A stretch of 64,000 nt of DNA from Neotamlana nanhaiensis (GTDB lineage: Bacteria > Bacteroidota > Bacteroidia > Flavobacteriales > Flavobacteriaceae): NCBI RefSeq assembly GCF_000943555.1, contig NZ_JTDV01000001.1, positions 558,001 through 622,000 of the forward strand, read 5' to 3'. The translations under genes were made by a program, and so were the position numbers. This document shows, piece by piece, positions 62,201 through 64,000 of this stretch. The notes under the pieces were generated by a model. The model ran no database searches. It had not been told where the DNA came from and saw only the letters and a list, made by a program, of their open reading frames with translations. Positions within the stretch are counted from its first letter, which is position 1. The number at the start of each line of letters is the position of its first letter.

Positions 62201-64000
62201 ATAAAAATACCATTTATAGAAACCATTCGAGCCCGCAACCTATTTATGTTAGAGTAGAAAATATTACAGACCCTAGTTGCTATGGTATTAACTCCTTTAT
62301 TTTACAGGTTTCGCCCGATCCGGTTTACAATCCTATAATTGATTACCTTATATGTGATGACGATAGTAATGATGGTATCCATAATTTTGATTTGAGTGAA
62401 AAAGTAACCCAAATATCGCAAGGTTCGCCCGATAATTTAAATATTTCCTTTCATGCCAACCGCATTGATGCCGAAAATAGCGATAATCCGTTACCGCATA
62501 ATTATACTAATACCGCCAACCCACAAAGTTTATATGTGCGCATTGAAAGTGAAGACTCGCTATGTTTTGTGGTAGAAGAATTAGGTATTAATATTATTTC
62601 TACACCAGATATTACCCCAGTTACAGCACCACTTGTTGCTTGTGATGCCGATTATGATGGTGAAACCATTTTCGATTTAACCACTGCCGATTATGAAATT
62701 TTAGATCGCGTACAAAGTAATTTAACTATTAATTATTTCGAAAATTTTGAAGACATTAACCCAAACGATGGCTTAGATAACTCGAACGAAATACCCGATC
62801 CTACGTCATTTAGCTCGGTTGCTAAAACAGTTTACATTAAGGTTGCCAATGTATTAACCGGTTGTTATAGCCTTAATACCGTGGAATTAATTGTAAATTT
62901 ACCACCACCAACCAATCAAATTGCACCTATTCAAATTTGTGATAACGACACTGATACTTTCGATTTATCGCAAGTAAATAATATGTTGGTTAACGATACA
63001 TCAGCAGTTACTATAAGTTATCACAGTAATTTTACCGATGCAGAAAACAACGAATCGCCCATTGATAGCACATACAATTATACAGCAAGTACTCACGATA
63101 TTTTTTACCGAATAACCAATCCAAATAATGGCTGCCATATTACCATTCCAGTAATCTTACAAATAAATGAAAACCCACAACCCAATGCTCCAAATGCACT
63201 GATAGACTGTGATGATGATTTTGATGGCGAACTACAATTCGATTTAACGAGTCAAAATTCAAGTATTTTAAATGGATTAAACCCTTCGGAATATACGATT
63301 ACTTATTACAATAATTTAGATGATGCGAATACCGCAAGTAATGCAGTAAATACTAATTATACCGCTTTTAATGGCGAAACTATTTTTGTGCGCTTACAAA
63401 ATAACCAAACAAGTTGTTATGGCACCACACAATTTAACACCTATGTTGATGCTTTACCCGAAGTTACTATAAATGATATTGTACCATTATGCGTTAACGA
63501 TTTACCGTTAATATTAAACGCTTCAACAGGAAACCCTAACGATACCTTTTTATGGTCTACTGGAGAAACAACTCCGGAAATACAACTAAACGACCCAAGT
63601 CGTGTGGGCGATTATTGGGTAACGGCAACCACAACACATACAAACTCCAATGTATGTACTTTTACAAAAGCCTTCACTGTTGTAGAATCGGAAGCTGCAA
63701 ATCTAGAATTTACTACAAAGGTAGATTTTGAAGATCCCAATAGTATTACAGTACATGTTAATGGTATTGGAAATTATGTATTTATTTTAGATGATGGTGA
63801 ACCCCAAACATCAAACGTATTTCAAAATGTGACCTACGGTCCGCATATTGTAACCATAAGAGATATTTATGGCTGCGACGATGTAACCACTGAAGTTATG
63901 GTAATTGACATTCCTAAGTACTTTACACCGAATAACGATAGCTATAATGATACTTGGCATATTATAGGTATTAGTGAAATTCCAGGAACTGTGGTTTATG
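59290..64000 (+). CDS. Partial giant secreted protein: choice-of-anchor L domain, 11 modules, start of T9SS type B domain
   Basis: This frame is open from the ATG at 59290 to the right edge, 1570 residues without a stop. A signal peptide (MRFFYYILFILLCSSNFSFS) is followed by a choice-of-anchor L domain (about 30-265: FASGIMLSTGGAESGGNAV, FNYLLASEEYYEINPCQFSD, GFVFLIKE). An Ig-like segment comes next, then 11 consecutive C-D-rich modules of about 95 residues (about 350-1395), e.g. PYCDDDDDGIASIDL and LICDDDSNDGIHNFDL. After SWSTGETT-type text the T9SS type B domain begins at about 1541 (IPKYFTPNNDSYNDTWHI); about 60 residues should be missing. Likely a calcium-binding surface adhesin. Confidence 0.85.
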   Translation, partial: MRFFYYILFILLCSSNFSFSQQISIDSSVGLEALIQNNLVDGCVDISNINSTVNGTSNGFPSYGYFERASSNFPFASGIMLSTGGAESGGNAVRTPTLSEGSSNWGTDPDLETALGITNTVNATSIEFDFLSISNQFSFNYLLASEEYYEINPCQFSDGFVFLIKEAGSPAPYQNIALIPGTTTPVNTNTIHDEIFGVCPAQNDQYFDGYNVGDTNYNGRTTVLTASGSIQPNVTYHIKLIIADQTDGTFDSAVFIEGDSFRILNLGEDIETCAASTLLDANINNPLASYAWYLDGTLISGATLPTYNATQSGTYSVQVSVPVNGTNCVEEDEIVVTLNSEEPINAISDYELCDDPSEDNTEVFDLSTKNDELIANIPFTNYDFSYHYSDVNARNNVNPILTPISNASNPQLIYVRIDDLDSDCFAYTTFNLVVNPLPQITTPSDFNVCDSDDNPDGFTIIDLSEKNDEITGGESHYNVTYHYNSLDVTTGDNPISIPYINSATPNEMVYVRVVDTRTGCVNTTTLNVNVTVSPIVNRDTQYIDACDSDLDGSATFDLTQVIAAILDGLTGVSTTFHISHDDAETGNNPIANETNYQYTNAINEPGSATIYLRIVDDASGCHSIVPFEIHTNLLLTGTNTGDYALCDDNDDENDTLNFNLLTVETYISNDLPLPVTVTFFETEDDRDNNVNALDKSQLFAATSPQALYISLDNGECTENTQITLLVNPILLFEDVILPYCDDDDDGIASIDLHSLDDIIRNNNTNFEVTYFESENDAETNQNQLPPFYSNTNPVETLYARIEGTNSGCFTVNPFRIEVYTAPSANQPNDIIICDDDQDGESIINLNDKIAEIAPSTTGLEIDFFTSFEDADLDQNTIPTSQRSAYNSNTQTIYVRVEDVISGTNCYTIVAFEVIVNTLPDFPEISNYQICEDDGDAFADFLLSEKDEEILNGQTGKEVFYFEDAALTIPIDKNTIYRNHSSPQPIYVRVENITDPSCYGINSFILQVSPDPVYNPIIDYLICDDDSNDGIHNFDLSEKVTQISQGSPDNLNISFHANRIDAENSDNPLPHNYTNTANPQSLYVRIESEDSLCFVVEELGINIISTPDITPVTAPLVACDADYDGETIFDLTTADYEILDRVQSNLTINYFENFEDINPNDGLDNSNEIPDPTSFSSVAKTVYIKVANVLTGCYSLNTVELIVNLPPPTNQIAPIQICDNDTDTFDLSQVNNMLVNDTSAVTISYHSNFTDAENNESPIDSTYNYTASTHDIFYRITNPNNGCHITIPVILQINENPQPNAPNALIDCDDDFDGELQFDLTSQNSSILNGLNPSEYTITYYNNLDDANTASNAVNTNYTAFNGETIFVRLQNNQTSCYGTTQFNTYVDALPEVTINDIVPLCVNDLPLILNASTGNPNDTFLWSTGETTPEIQLNDPSRVGDYWVTATTTHTNSNVCTFTKAFTVVESEAANLEFTTKVDFEDPNSITVHVNGIGNYVFILDDGEPQTSNVFQNVTYGPHIVTIRDIYGCDDVTTEVMVIDIPKYFTPNNDSYNDTWHIIGISEIPGTVVY
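60340..63470 (+). repeat. Array of 11 C-D-rich protein modules
   Basis: Each module is about 95 codons. It opens with a cysteine followed by an acidic run (CDDDDDG-like) and a FDL or INL strand, has a V-T-Y-F/H strand and an NPQTIYVRV-like strand, and ends with a G-C-Y/F. Sequences differ between copies, so these are ancient protein repeats rather than recent DNA copies. Relatives occur in the two upstream genes (two and four copies). Confidence 0.75.

Overview
The window is AT-rich chromosomal DNA from a member of the Bacteroidota, most likely a marine Flavobacteriaceae. The evidence is type IX secretion (T9SS) type A and type B C-terminal sorting domains on long repeat proteins, promoter boxes of the Bacteroidota form TAnnTTTG, a zeaxanthin-type carotenoid cluster with a heterodimer-type lycopene cyclase fused in one chain, and a Wzx/Wzy-type exopolysaccharide locus full of GT2 and GT4 glycosyltransferases. 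No tRNA, rRNA, CRISPR array or intact insertion sequence was seen.

Layout. (1) 1-3862, minus strand: the distal part of a surface-polysaccharide locus (partial hexapeptide acyltransferase, GT2, pyruvyl-transferase-like protein, Wzx flippase). (2) 4489-10536, plus strand: three tightly packed secreted-protein genes interrupting the polysaccharide locus (a small T9SS type A protein, a protein with a phage-tail-like end, and a 1598-residue fibronectin III/beta-helix protein). (3) 10795-30745, minus strand: the main exopolysaccharide operon. In transcription order it holds the initiating sugar-phosphate transferase, a NusG-like antiterminator, a Wzc-like kinase/co-polymerase, UDP-glucose dehydrogenase, a run of glycosyltransferases and acyltransferases, a Wzy-like polymerase and a VanZ-like membrane protein. 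(4) 31300-35684, plus strand: a MerR-family regulator carrying the B12-photoreceptor motifs W-x9-EH and ExHxxG, followed by crtI-crtB-crtZ-lycopene cyclase. (5) 35731-39392, minus strand: lipoprotein, Crp/Fnr regulator, DUF5606 protein, peptide deformylase, RuvX and a 99-residue secreted protein. (6) 39711-46928: dapD, then a lipopolysaccharide-core-like glycosyltransferase cluster with a Kdo/heptose-kinase-like gene. (7) 46931-53966: housekeeping and accessory genes (threonylcarbamoyl-AMP synthase, CCA-adding enzyme, GNAT, heme A synthase, pRiA4b ORF-3 family protein, a kinase-fold-like unknown, an ABC transporter). (8) 53996-64000: three large tandem T9SS type B proteins built of the same cysteine/aspartate-rich module, the last running off the right edge.

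How the genes work together. Regions 1 and 3 should build and export one surface polysaccharide by the Wzx/Wzy route. The outer-membrane exporter Wza is not in the window. In region 4 a light- and B12-responsive repressor probably controls zeaxanthin synthesis; a perfect 10-bp inverted repeat brackets the crtI -7 box and overlaps the start codon, making it a good candidate operator. Region 6 probably finishes the lipid A-core. Regions 2 and 8 encode cell-surface or secreted repeat proteins. Several start codons were moved downstream because a TAnnTTTG box lies inside the longest open frame. All functions are read by eye from sequence; no database search was run.
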